Shown here one piece after another: positions 26,335 to 34,624 of a DNA stretch of 64,000 bases. The position numbers and the translations under genes were made by a program. Within the stretch, counting starts at the first letter, position 1. The number at the start of each line of letters is the position of its first letter. The notes beneath the pieces were generated by a model, which worked only from the letters and a program-made list of their open reading frames with translations, ran no database searches and was not told the DNA's origin. Origin of the DNA: Bacillus weihaiensis. GTDB taxonomy: Bacteria; Bacillota; Bacilli; Bacillales; Bacillaceae. The stretch is taken from positions 3,694,501 through 3,758,500 of the forward strand of contig NZ_CP016020.1 in the NCBI RefSeq assembly GCF_001889165.1. Reading direction: 5' to 3'.

Positions 26335-26454
26335 GAGGCTGGGACAAAACAAAGAGCCAGGCACCCTCCGATACAATCTATTGTGTGCACTAGATAAATC
26401 AGTGCGTACATATAGTCGTTATGATAAGGTGCCAGGCACTTCTGTCCCAGCCTC
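26335..26454. repeat. ~117-bp inverted-repeat element, copy B
   Basis: GAGGCTGGGACA ... TGTCCCAGCCTC, the reverse complement of copy A at 18780 with a single visible internal difference (ATGATAAGG against ACGATAAGG). Sits between the divergent exporter operon and comQ, which puts a mobile-like element inside the lanthipeptide/quorum cluster. Confidence 0.9.
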
Positions 26455-26565
26455 TATAAAAATTTGTAAATTTTATATAAAAATCCAAAAAATACCTAAA
26501 ATTAGCATGAATAATAGTTTATTATTAGTTTATAGGAATTATGTAACAACAAGGGAGTGGGTAGT

Positions 26566-27507
26566 TTGAAACGTTTATTAGAAATGGACTCGCACCAAAA
26601 GATCATTGATTGTGCATCTGGGTTAATTAAATCTTCCTTTATTCAAGAAGAATTAAGACTTTGGGCACTGGGCTACATCAATTTCAAACTTAGTGATTCT
26701 ACTAATTTCTCTAAAATAACTGGCATTCATTATGATATCTTTCGTGGTGAATCCAATGAGGAGGAAAAAATTAGTATTCTAACAATTGCTGAATTAATAT
26801 TGCTAGCATCTGACATTATGGACGATTTACAAGATGATGATGCTGGAGAAAACCCATGGGCTGATGTCTCTTTAGGACAAAATTTAAACATTGTCGTGGG
26901 AATATTGATTATTTGCCTAAAACACATCGACGATATTGATACCTCTCCTATAGTGAAAGATTGGCTTAGAGAGACAATTCATAGAAATACACTTCAATCA
27001 ATAAATGGTCAGTATATCGATTTATCCAACAATATTACTTTAGAATCTGAATATATTTCCATGGTGTCATTAAAGTCAGGCTCTTTAATTAAAGTGGCTT
27101 GTCTTCTAGGGGCAGGTCGTATAGATGATGAGACACTTCAAAAAATCGAAACTTATTCAAACCATTTAGGTATCATTGCACAAATTAGGAATGACGTACA
27201 TGATTTAGTAAAAGGATCTTTCAAAAGTGACATTATGTTCAAGAAAAAAACTCTACCTATCTTATATTATTTAAACCGGAATAATCCTAAGTTTCTCCCT
27301 ATTCAAGATTACTATTTAGGTGATCAACTTTACTCCGACATGACCTATAAGGAGACCACTATCTTTCATGAAACCCTTATTTATGGTGGAGGTGTAGAAT
27401 ATTGTAAAGTTCTTGAACAACTTTATATTCATAAATTCAAAGAGTGTATAAATAATCTAGACTTGAGTAGTTTTCATAAAGATTTACTTATTAACATGAA
27501 AATATAG
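26566..27507 (+). CDS. comQ: ComQ-like isoprenyl transferase (pheromone-modifying)
   Basis: About 313 residues, polyprenyl-synthetase fold. First Asp-rich motif in SDIMDDLQDDD near residue 85, second in QIRNDVHDLVKGSFKSD near 205. In B. subtilis ComQ attaches a geranyl or farnesyl group to a Trp of ComX and helps to process it. The neighbours comX, comP and comA support the same role. I place the start at TTG 26566, 7 bases behind GGGAG; GTG 26557 overlaps the ribosome site. The gene ends 5 bases from the end of comX on the opposite strand. Confidence 0.88.
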   Translation: MKRLLEMDSHQKIIDCASGLIKSSFIQEELRLWALGYINFKLSDSTNFSKITGIHYDIFRGESNEEEKISILTIAELILLASDIMDDLQDDDAGENPWADVSLGQNLNIVVGILIICLKHIDDIDTSPIVKDWLRETIHRNTLQSINGQYIDLSNNITLESEYISMVSLKSGSLIKVACLLGAGRIDDETLQKIETYSNHLGIIAQIRNDVHDLVKGSFKSDIMFKKKTLPILYYLNRNNPKFLPIQDYYLGDQLYSDMTYKETTIFHETLIYGGGVEYCKVLEQLYIHKFKECINNLDLSSFHKDLLINMKI

Positions 27508-27512
27508 GTAGA

Positions 27513-27689
27513 TTAGCTTGGTTTCCATGTATCAGACATTGGGATTATTTCACTAGCATTTAACGTAAGAGTATGAAAGATAACATCTAGTTCAGCTTGA
27601 GAAAATCCACTAAGCATACTAGAATCTGCTGGGTTCCATTCCTGAATATTTGGATTTGATAAAATCATTTCAACTAGTTCCATTAACAT
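27513..27689 (-). CDS. comX: ComX-like quorum-sensing pheromone precursor, on the opposite strand
   Basis: 58 residues from ATG 27689 (GGTGAG 6 bases upstream); longer frames to 27812 have no ribosome site. The first half, MLMELVEMILSNPNIQEW, is a ComX-like helical leader, followed by SGFSQAELDVI. The C-terminus SDTWKPS has the single terminal-region Trp that ComQ isoprenylates in ComX peptides; other ComX variants end similarly in WVPS. A second Trp occurs at residue 18. In B. subtilis comX reads in the same direction as comQ and comP; here it is inverted and convergent with comQ. Short size and low conservation are normal for ComX. Confidence 0.82.
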   Translation of the reverse strand: MLMELVEMILSNPNIQEWNPADSSMLSGFSQAELDVIFHTLTLNASEIIPMSDTWKPS

Positions 27690-27725
27690 ATTAATCTCAC
27701 CCTTCATCTTTGATACTATTATCTT

Positions 27726-27775
27726 ATTACAAAATATAGAAGTATTATCCACAAAGAGATTTGTAATTACCGCAA
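27726..27775 (-). promoter_or_regulatory. comX promoter with a ComA-box-like site
   Basis: Minus strand: TTGCGG-TAAT-TACAAA (27775-27760), six bases, then TTGTGG (27754-27749), 17-base spacer, TGTAAT (27731-27726). One half of the box is perfect and the spacing to the -35 is that of class I ComA activation. On the plus strand the same palindrome lies 36 bases before comP. This suggests autoregulation of the pheromone. Confidence 0.55.
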
Positions 27776-27810
27776 ACTTATCTCTATTTAAGGAGGGAAT
27801 ATACGGAACC

Positions 27811-30102
27811 ATGCCTCAAAAGAAAAGACTCTTTCTAGCCATTTCAGTTCTAATAGTATACTTAACACTACACGCATATTTGTTAACAGCCATGAGCAAA
27901 CCATACAGTGGCATAACCTTATCTTCTGATCAACAAGAAAACTATATAATTGAGAAGATAGCAAAAGATGGCTGGGCTAACACTACAGATATTTCACTCG
28001 GAGATATAGTAGTTGAGGTAGAAGGAGAAAGTAAGTTCAGCCAACAATCTGTTATACATGCTAAAGAAATAACCTTACAAAATGACGAGACAGTTTCTTC
28101 CTACACAGCACCTAACATCAACATGTCCCGAGTACTACAAGATATTTATATCCCTGGTATTTTTTCAATAGTAACCATTATCTTATGTGTTTTTATTTAT
28201 CAAAAACACAGTAAAACGGCCAATTATTTAATGGGATTTTTAATGGGTGCTTCTCTAAGTTTCTTTACCTCTACTGAATCAGGTCGTGGGGAACTTGTTG
28301 CTACTTTAGTACTCACTTTCTCATTTCAATTAGGGGCATTATTTTTCACTTATTTCCTACATTCGTTATTTTTTGAGAAGGGAATCATTCATGAGAAAAA
28401 ATCTGGTCTACTATTAACGAATACAGTAATTTGCATCTTCATCATTTTCATTAACTTACTAGACCTTGTTGTTCCTAATATTCCAGTATTTCTTACTTCA
28501 AACTTAATGCTAATCTACTTTAGTGTGAATATCCTTTTTTGTATTGGATTCTTAATTTATGAGTACATGAAAAATCGCCATTCTTTAAATGAACCTTTTC
28601 TTAAATGGATGTTAGTTATACAAGTCGTTGCATTTTTTCCCTTTATCTTTTTACATGCATTACCTTGGATGTTAGATTTACCTTTCATAGCCGATGAAAT
28701 TGCGGCATTATGTCTTTTTGCTATACCTATAGGATATTCCTATTTAGTTATTACAAAACAACTTCTTGATATTAACTTTATCTTAAACCGTATCCGATAT
28801 TATTCCATTCTTTCATTATTACCTACTATTATTATTTCTTTAGTATTAATCGGAATGGTTAATCATGAAGCAAGTCCAATTAATCAATTCATTGAGATTT
28901 TCTTATTAATATTCGTTTTAAATGTTCTCTTTCTAATTATTAAGGAGAGGATTGATTTTTCGTTTAGAAACCAACTTTTTAAAGATAAGACTAACCTGAC
29001 TCAAAGTATAGATCAGTTCACAGAAAAACTATCGATGATTATGAACGAAAACGAATTACAAAGCGCACTTATTAATGAGGTCGTTGCTATTCTAAGTCCT
29101 TCAGTCATTTCTTTAATTGATTATGACGATAGTACAGCGACATTTACATCAAATGTTGTTTATGGAGAAAGCAATCAATTTATCCTCCACAAACAACAAA
29201 AATGGATGATGCAAACTGATACAGAAAGTAGTTTATTAATACATAAAAGTGCAATTGGGATTAAAATTTTCAAGAAAAATAATAAAACAACTTATCTCTG
29301 GATCGGTCCTAAAAAAAATAAAACGAATTTTAATATCAATGAAAAGTCATGGACTATTACAATCGTAAAGTATGTTCGCTTAGTGCATGAGAATATCCAT
29401 ACAATAACAAATCTTATTAATTCCCTAGCTAAACAAGACATTAATGAACACCCAACTTCTGTCTCACTCTCTCGCTTTTTATTTCAGTTAGCAGAAAGAG
29501 AACGAAGACGTCTAGCCTCTGACCTTCATGACTCTGCCCTACAAGATCAAATCGTTTGGTACCGAAAATTAGAAACTCTCATTAATGAGGACCATACATT
29601 ACCGAGTGATACTAAAGATCAATTAATAAAAATTAAGATCGGAATGGTAGATGTTATTAAACAGATACGTGATACTTGCAATGAATTAAGACCTAACCTT
29701 TTATTAGAAGCTGGGCTGATTAAGTCATTAAAAGAACTCTTTTCACAAGTACAGATGAGAGTGAAATATAACCTTGATTATGATTTTGATCATATATCAG
29801 ATTCATTTGAGGATTATAATAAAACTCTTTCAATCTACCGTATTTTTCAAGAGTTATTAAACAATGCAGATAAACATTCAGAAGCCACATATGTAGCCAT
29901 CAGTATGTGGGAAGAAGATGAGACGATCTATATCGATTACCGTGACAACGGAATAGGTTTTGACCTAAATAGGTTAAAGCAGAAAAAAAATCATATGGGT
30001 CTATCTGGAGTAAAAGAACGGATATTTAGTTTAAATGGGAAAGTGGACTTTCTATCTGAAAAAGGAAAAGGGCTTCAAGTTCATATTACATTACCGAGGT
30101 GA
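27811..30102 (+). CDS. comP: ComP-like membrane sensor histidine kinase
   Basis: 763 residues. One N-terminal helix, an extracytoplasmic region with a PDZ-like piece (SLGDIVVEVEGESKF), then about seven further helices to residue 365, a poorly conserved GAF-like linker, and a HisKA_3 dimerisation domain with the phospho-His in ERERRRLASDLHDSALQDQI near residue 575. The HATPase_c domain follows (ELLNNADKHSEATYVAI, DNGIGFD, MGLSGVKERI). This matches ComP, receptor for isoprenylated ComX. The ribosome site GGAGG is a little far (14 bases). The stop overlaps the start region of comA. Confidence 0.9.
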   Translation: MPQKKRLFLAISVLIVYLTLHAYLLTAMSKPYSGITLSSDQQENYIIEKIAKDGWANTTDISLGDIVVEVEGESKFSQQSVIHAKEITLQNDETVSSYTAPNINMSRVLQDIYIPGIFSIVTIILCVFIYQKHSKTANYLMGFLMGASLSFFTSTESGRGELVATLVLTFSFQLGALFFTYFLHSLFFEKGIIHEKKSGLLLTNTVICIFIIFINLLDLVVPNIPVFLTSNLMLIYFSVNILFCIGFLIYEYMKNRHSLNEPFLKWMLVIQVVAFFPFIFLHALPWMLDLPFIADEIAALCLFAIPIGYSYLVITKQLLDINFILNRIRYYSILSLLPTIIISLVLIGMVNHEASPINQFIEIFLLIFVLNVLFLIIKERIDFSFRNQLFKDKTNLTQSIDQFTEKLSMIMNENELQSALINEVVAILSPSVISLIDYDDSTATFTSNVVYGESNQFILHKQQKWMMQTDTESSLLIHKSAIGIKIFKKNNKTTYLWIGPKKNKTNFNINEKSWTITIVKYVRLVHENIHTITNLINSLAKQDINEHPTSVSLSRFLFQLAERERRRLASDLHDSALQDQIVWYRKLETLINEDHTLPSDTKDQLIKIKIGMVDVIKQIRDTCNELRPNLLLEAGLIKSLKELFSQVQMRVKYNLDYDFDHISDSFEDYNKTLSIYRIFQELLNNADKHSEATYVAISMWEEDETIYIDYRDNGIGFDLNRLKQKKNHMGLSGVKERIFSLNGKVDFLSEKGKGLQVHITLPR

Positions 30103-30107
30103 TAAAT

Positions 30108-30770
30108 TTGGTGCGAATATTGATTGTCGACGATCATCAACTTGTTGGTGAAGGTACAAAGAATATGATTGAACAAGAGACTGGTTTTCATGTCACTTAT
30201 TCGATGGACATAGAGGAAGTAATCGCTAAGAGTAAAGAAGAACCTTTTGACGTATATTTACTGGATATGAATATGCCAAATTGTTCAGGTCTTGAACTCG
30301 CTCAGCGAATTTTTAAGTTTCATAAAGAAGCCAAGATTATTCTCTATACAGGTTTTGAATATAAATCACAATTTAATTTACTGATTGATTCTGGTATCTC
30401 GGGGATTATAAGCAAATCGGCTTCCCAACAAGAGCTGCTTATGTCTGTTCATGCTGTATTAAGTGGATACACTCTCATTCCAATCTCTCTGTTACAGCAA
30501 CTAAGGCTTTCAGAAATAACTGTTCAAACGACCAACACTAATTCCTTTTCAAATCAACAAACTAATATTTCCGTTACCCAAAAAGAATTAGAAATATTAG
30601 AGGGAATTTCAAAAGGGAAAAGCAATAAAGATATCTCAGAAGAGCTATTTATGAGCATTAGAGCAGTAGAATATAATCTCACTAAAATTTATAAGAAGTT
30701 TAAAGTCAATTCACGTTCAGAGGCCCTGGCTGAAGCTGTTCGTAAGGGAATTATTAATGTGAATCTATAA
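30108..30770 (+). CDS. comA: ComA-like response regulator (NarL/LuxR type)
   Basis: About 220 residues. Receiver domain with acidic pocket VDDH, phospho-Asp in YLLDMNMPNCSG, Lys in ISKSASQQELL; C-terminal LuxR HTH (LEILEGISKGKSNKDISEEL, SIRAVEYNLTKIYKKFKVNS). The spacing and details (GTKNMIEQ, YTGFEYKS) resemble B. subtilis ComA more than a generic NarL regulator. The start is TTG 30108 or GTG 30111 behind GAGGTGA; a GTG at 30099 overlapping the comP stop lacks a ribosome site. Presumed to activate comX, the exporter operon and the precursor gene. Confidence 0.88.
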   Translation: MVRILIVDDHQLVGEGTKNMIEQETGFHVTYSMDIEEVIAKSKEEPFDVYLLDMNMPNCSGLELAQRIFKFHKEAKIILYTGFEYKSQFNLLIDSGISGIISKSASQQELLMSVHAVLSGYTLIPISLLQQLRLSEITVQTTNTNSFSNQQTNISVTQKELEILEGISKGKSNKDISEELFMSIRAVEYNLTKIYKKFKVNSRSEALAEAVRKGIINVNL

Positions 30771-30797
30771 AAGGAGGATGTTAACATCCTCCTTTAC
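30768..30797. terminator. Bidirectional terminator between comA and lanM
   Basis: AAAGGAGGATGTT / AACATCCTCCTTT: a perfect palindromic stem flanked by A and T runs, at the convergent ends of the two genes. Confidence 0.85.
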
Positions 30798-30799
30798 TT

Positions 30800-33700
30800 T
30801 TAATATGCATTTTCTAAAGTTAACACCGATGGAATTTCCTTTGGATTTCTCAATCTTAAAAGTTGAAATCCGATCCCAGAAATTCCTGTAAACAATCCAA
30901 GAGATTCAATGTTTGCTGGACTATCTACATGGTATTGACTTGAGCTTTTAATATCATCAAGGGCTTGTTTTGCAATATTTCTCGCTTTCCATAGTAATTG
31001 ATCATCCTCATAATGTAAGGCACCTAGTAAGTATAATTCGGAATCTCCCATATTACCGTGAGATAGATTATTATTGTTTTTAAAACCAAAGTTTTCTATA
31101 TTATCCATAGCTATTTGAACTTCAGAATCTAGAGATTGATCTTGAACATATTGCTTTATCATTAATCGACTAATTCCAATTCCAGTAGAGCCATGCGTCC
31201 ATTGATGCGGAAATTGAGGTTTATCATTACGTAAATCTAGCCAAGCTCTTTTATCTGCATTATACAATGAGCGATCATACTCAATCGCTAGTTTCGCAAG
31301 CGTGATATAATTCTGATTCCCACTTACTGTCCCTGCTCTTACCAAAGCAGTCGCAATACCACTTGTCCCATGGGATAATCCTCCCAAATAAGTCTGAGTA
31401 TGTCTATTTTTCCACGCCGTCCCAGAACGTAGATGGTTCGCGTTCTTAATAAGATGATCTCCATAAGCCTTTATGATGTCTAAATACTCTGGTTCACTAG
31501 TGTATTCATATAGATTGCTTAAAAGGTGGAGGATGCCTGCTGAACCACTTAATAAATCAAATTCTTTATCATCCTCAATCCTTTGTTTTAACGTTTTTTT
31601 CACCTTATTAATATAGTTCATGTACTCTTCCTTAGGGCTTAACTTTTGAAAATGGAGAAGTGCATATAAAACTGAAATTTCCCCAAAGAAGGTCGAGACT
31701 AGTCCCTTAGATGAAGCAGCAAATGGATTTATAGCTGACTGTATTGCTGCATGGGCTGTATCCAAATACCTTATATTGTTTGTTTCTTTATACAGATATA
31801 ATAAGAATAAAGCTACTCCACTAAGCCCATCATATAAGCTCTGCTTCATTGGAGCAACAAACCAATGATTATTAATAATATTCACATTTAACCATGATGT
31901 ATTTTTGTAGTCACTTGAAAAGGTAGCTCTTTTCAACAAGTGTTCTCCAATTTTTATTGCTTCTTCTAGAAACTGCTCTTGATAATCAAAGGGATTAGTC
32001 GAAACATTTAGCACGTCTTTTCGTGTAATTTTAATATTGGCAGACCTATTTCCTTCAATAGATAATATCAACCAGTTAACTTGATCTTCTAACTCTTGAA
32101 TAGATAGATTCTTAATCTTTTCCGTTACCTTTTCATATCCACTTTTTTGAAAGAAATGATCTATTTTCACGCCTTTACTATCATATAAATCACATGAATC
32201 TACAAAACTTGTAAAATAAGGGATATCTCTTTGGAGTAAATCATTAATTTCATGTTTAACAATTCTCTTATCTAGGTAAGGATAATACCACATTCTTTCA
32301 AATAATTTTTCTAAATAAATGGAATCACGCATGTAATCTGGATGCGTAGACTCTTGTAAAAAATGAGCATATTGCTGCGTGGCACGAGCAATAATACGGA
32401 TCTTTATATTTTTAAATGGTGAAAGTGGGCCATCTTCACTTAAAATACTCTCCTTATTATCAAAGAAAAATTGTAAAATAGTCCTGAACCCCTTAACAAT
32501 TTCATCAAGATATTCTTCAGCTTTAACAGGTTTGCCATTTAAAGAAGGTAAATTTGAAGATCCTTGGCTTTTAGCTTCTTTTAAAGAATACTCCATATTA
32601 TCAGTATTAATTTGGTCCAGCCCTAACACTTTAAACGGTAGAGCCTGTTCCTTCCCATTTAAGGCACTAAAGTCTAGCCCTTGACCATCTGTATTTTGAA
32701 ATAAAGATTGAGGAAGAAGACCTGTACCAATTACCGATTCACTTTGCTTATATTTAAGCAATATCTCTGAACTATCTGGGAAATCAAGTTTTGGATATTG
32801 ATGGAAAATCGTTTCAAAATCTATTACATAAGGAAATTCCCCTCCAGCAATAACGTTCTCAAAATGCATATCTGCACCATTTAAAAGATACATTAATCCT
32901 GCTAGGCTACCAAAGCGAAAATAATACCGTTTCACTTCGTCTTCAGAATAACAACTGTATGGAACAACCTTCTCTTCCCAACCGTAATTCCCACAATCAA
33001 CTATTCTATAGGTAGGTAAAGATATAAAGGTACTTCTTTCTGAAATCCATTTAACAAATTGATTATAGGCCGTTGCAATTTCTAGAGGCTTTGGTTTATA
33101 GACAATTTCTTTACCATTCTCAAAAATAAGCTTGGCCACAGTTTTCCCTCTCTGGTGAGTGTCACCTAGCCCACAACTAATCTCGACTAATGTTTCATTT
33201 CCGATATGAAACTCTGAATTTATTTTTTGCCAATCTCTATCTAACCGTAAAAGTAACTCTTGAATATTTACAATAAAATAGTCTGTTCTTGTAATTAAGT
33301 ATCTTGTTAAAGTAGCATATTCCTTATAAAACAGAAACAAACTTTCAAGATTTCTTGCTTTTTGTGTAACAAAGGATTTAAACCTCTCTTCCGGAGTATC
33401 ACCAACTAACTCTTCGCGAATTTTTGAAACATGTAGTTCTAAAATAATAGAACGAGAAGCTATGTTTAATAATTCCTCAGCTAATGATAAAAGAAGCTTT
33501 TGTTTTACTGTCTCTAAATTGTAGGGAACAGTCTTTAAACGATGATTCAGAGATTCAGTTAAGGTTTCTGAAGCATAAATTATAAAAGGATAAACAAATT
33601 CAACTAACTGAAATTCATCTTCATTCAAGTCTTTATATTTGAGTAGCTCTAACCCCACTTCAAGTAAACTTAGATTTACATTATTAGATAAAGGTTGACT

Positions 33701-33952
33701 ATATAAGTAGGCTTTTTCTTCATCAATTGTAGTAATTAATGCCTCAAATACCTCTTCACTATAATTATCTTGTTCTAATCTATGTTTAAAGTTCTTACTT
33801 TCTTTGTACAAATCTCTTTTCCATTTATCAACCCTTTGAAGGTCTTCACTAAAAGTTAGATTATCACTATTTTGTTTTAAAACCTGATACCTTTCTGACA
33901 AAAACAAGGAATGCACAAAATTCTCTGGTTTTACAGTTTCATTATTTAACAT
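30800..33952 (-). CDS. lanM: LanM-type lanthipeptide synthetase with altered cyclase zinc site
   Basis: 1050 residues, the usual LanM size. The N-terminal dehydratase domain (DUF4135) looks intact: GLGDTHQRGKTVAKLIF, VYKPKPLEI, YVIDFETIFH and IRIIARATQQYAHFL supply the kinase-like and elimination residues. The C-terminal LanC-like domain has the fold motifs GGLSHGTSGIATALV, but the two zinc-Cys positions differ. The motif normally WCHGxPG is WTHGSTGIGISRL, and the normal CHGxxG is LSHGNMGDSELYL. The codons are ACG and TCT, so this is no reading error of mine. The His of the second motif remains. Ser/Thr dehydration should work; zinc-assisted ring closure is doubtful. Follows the precursor gene after a terminator. 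Confidence 0.93.
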   Translation of the reverse strand: MLNNETVKPENFVHSLFLSERYQVLKQNSDNLTFSEDLQRVDKWKRDLYKESKNFKHRLEQDNYSEEVFEALITTIDEEKAYLYSQPLSNNVNLSLLEVGLELLKYKDLNEDEFQLVEFVYPFIIYASETLTESLNHRLKTVPYNLETVKQKLLLSLAEELLNIASRSIILELHVSKIREELVGDTPEERFKSFVTQKARNLESLFLFYKEYATLTRYLITRTDYFIVNIQELLLRLDRDWQKINSEFHIGNETLVEISCGLGDTHQRGKTVAKLIFENGKEIVYKPKPLEIATAYNQFVKWISERSTFISLPTYRIVDCGNYGWEEKVVPYSCYSEDEVKRYYFRFGSLAGLMYLLNGADMHFENVIAGGEFPYVIDFETIFHQYPKLDFPDSSEILLKYKQSESVIGTGLLPQSLFQNTDGQGLDFSALNGKEQALPFKVLGLDQINTDNMEYSLKEAKSQGSSNLPSLNGKPVKAEEYLDEIVKGFRTILQFFFDNKESILSEDGPLSPFKNIKIRIIARATQQYAHFLQESTHPDYMRDSIYLEKLFERMWYYPYLDKRIVKHEINDLLQRDIPYFTSFVDSCDLYDSKGVKIDHFFQKSGYEKVTEKIKNLSIQELEDQVNWLILSIEGNRSANIKITRKDVLNVSTNPFDYQEQFLEEAIKIGEHLLKRATFSSDYKNTSWLNVNIINNHWFVAPMKQSLYDGLSGVALFLLYLYKETNNIRYLDTAHAAIQSAINPFAASSKGLVSTFFGEISVLYALLHFQKLSPKEEYMNYINKVKKTLKQRIEDDKEFDLLSGSAGILHLLSNLYEYTSEPEYLDIIKAYGDHLIKNANHLRSGTAWKNRHTQTYLGGLSHGTSGIATALVRAGTVSGNQNYITLAKLAIEYDRSLYNADKRAWLDLRNDKPQFPHQWTHGSTGIGISRLMIKQYVQDQSLDSEVQIAMDNIENFGFKNNNNLSHGNMGDSELYLLGALHYEDDQLLWKARNIAKQALDDIKSSSQYHVDSPANIESLGLFTGISGIGFQLLRLRNPKEIPSVLTLENAY

Positions 33953-34029
33953 TATATCTCCCCTTTTCTTAAAATTATTGTTAATTACTCAATCTCCTTT
34001 TCTCTTAAACAATTAACAATAGTTTTAAT

Positions 34030-34064
34030 AAAAAGGAGGCAGATCATATGACTGCCTCTTTTTA
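34030..34064 (-). terminator. Attenuating terminator between precursor gene and lanM
   Basis: GAGGCAG, 9-base loop, CTGCCTC inside A and T runs. Typical leaky terminator that makes precursor mRNA more abundant than lanM mRNA. Confidence 0.8.
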
Positions 34065-34075
34065 TTAAGAGTGTA

Positions 34076-34303
34076 TTAGCAAATTTTGATAGAAGTTGTA
34101 AGGCCGATAATAACACCGACACATAATGGAGTTGTTTCTGGCTGTACATCAGATGCACCTTGGATTGCTGCTAATTCTTCTTCACTTAATTCATTTAAAG
34201 CCTTTCCTGATGGGTGAGTAATTCCTTCAAATTTAGCTCTTACATCTTGATTCTTTAAAGCCTCAATAATTTCCTCACTAGTTACTTTTACTTCTTTTGA
34301 CAT
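34076..34303 (-). CDS. lanA: Class II lanthipeptide precursor, similar to cytolysin small subunit
   Basis: 75 residues from ATG 34303 (GGAAGG 9 bases upstream; ATG 34312 is also possible). Leader MSKEVKVTSEEIIEALKNQD ... NELSEEELAAIQGA, the class II form. After GA comes SDVQPE, then the core TTPLCVGVIIGLTTSIKIC. Cytolysin CylLS has GDVQAE followed by TTPAC and ends SAKFC. TTPLC is the Dhx-Dhx-x-x-Cys arrangement that gives unusual LL-lanthionines in cytolysin, and SIKIC repeats the Ser-x-Lys-x-Cys ring spacing. Five Ser/Thr and two Cys in the core predict two thioether rings. Only this one Cys-containing core was found; there is no large-subunit partner. Confidence 0.93.
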   Translation of the reverse strand: MSKEVKVTSEEIIEALKNQDVRAKFEGITHPSGKALNELSEEELAAIQGASDVQPETTPLCVGVIIGLTTSIKIC

Positions 34304-34312
34304 TTCAATCAT

Positions 34313-34624
34313 CCTTCCTCTTTTTTAATTTTTTGTTTTTTGTTTTTCTTGATGTTGTCTTGCTATGTCTATAATTTATCTTAATCTCTTAATCTTGTGC
34401 ACTTCGCAAAATAGCATAATTTTACAGTTTTGAAAAAATCTTTATACAGAGTGATTAGTCTTTTTCCTTTCAATGACCTTAGAGATCGGAACTGCCTGGA
34501 TTTAATAGTTAGAAGTCTTCTAATTATTTATCCAAAAGGGCTAAATCATTAAGATACTTTTACTACACAAAAATGCCCTATAGGGATATCTGATGGTATT
34601 ACACCGAAAGGAGGAATTAAGGTC
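34313..34624. other. Upstream region of the lanthipeptide precursor gene
   Basis: Very AT-rich. On the minus strand TTGCGA-AGTG-CACAAG (34409-34394) is a poor ComA-box candidate with a five-of-six first half, about 90 bases before the precursor start. I could not choose -35/-10 elements with confidence. To the right begins the decayed cotX gene. Confidence 0.4.

Noticed and set aside
27690-27812. Longer ComX frame of 99 codons
   Set aside because: The upstream extension lacks a ribosome site and overlaps the promoter and ComA-like box; ComX precursors are about 55-60 residues.
19821-34409. A second Cys-containing lanthipeptide core (large-subunit partner)
   Set aside because: I looked through the cluster for another leader followed by Cys and Ser/Thr and found only the cysteine-free peptide at 19.9-20.1 kb.
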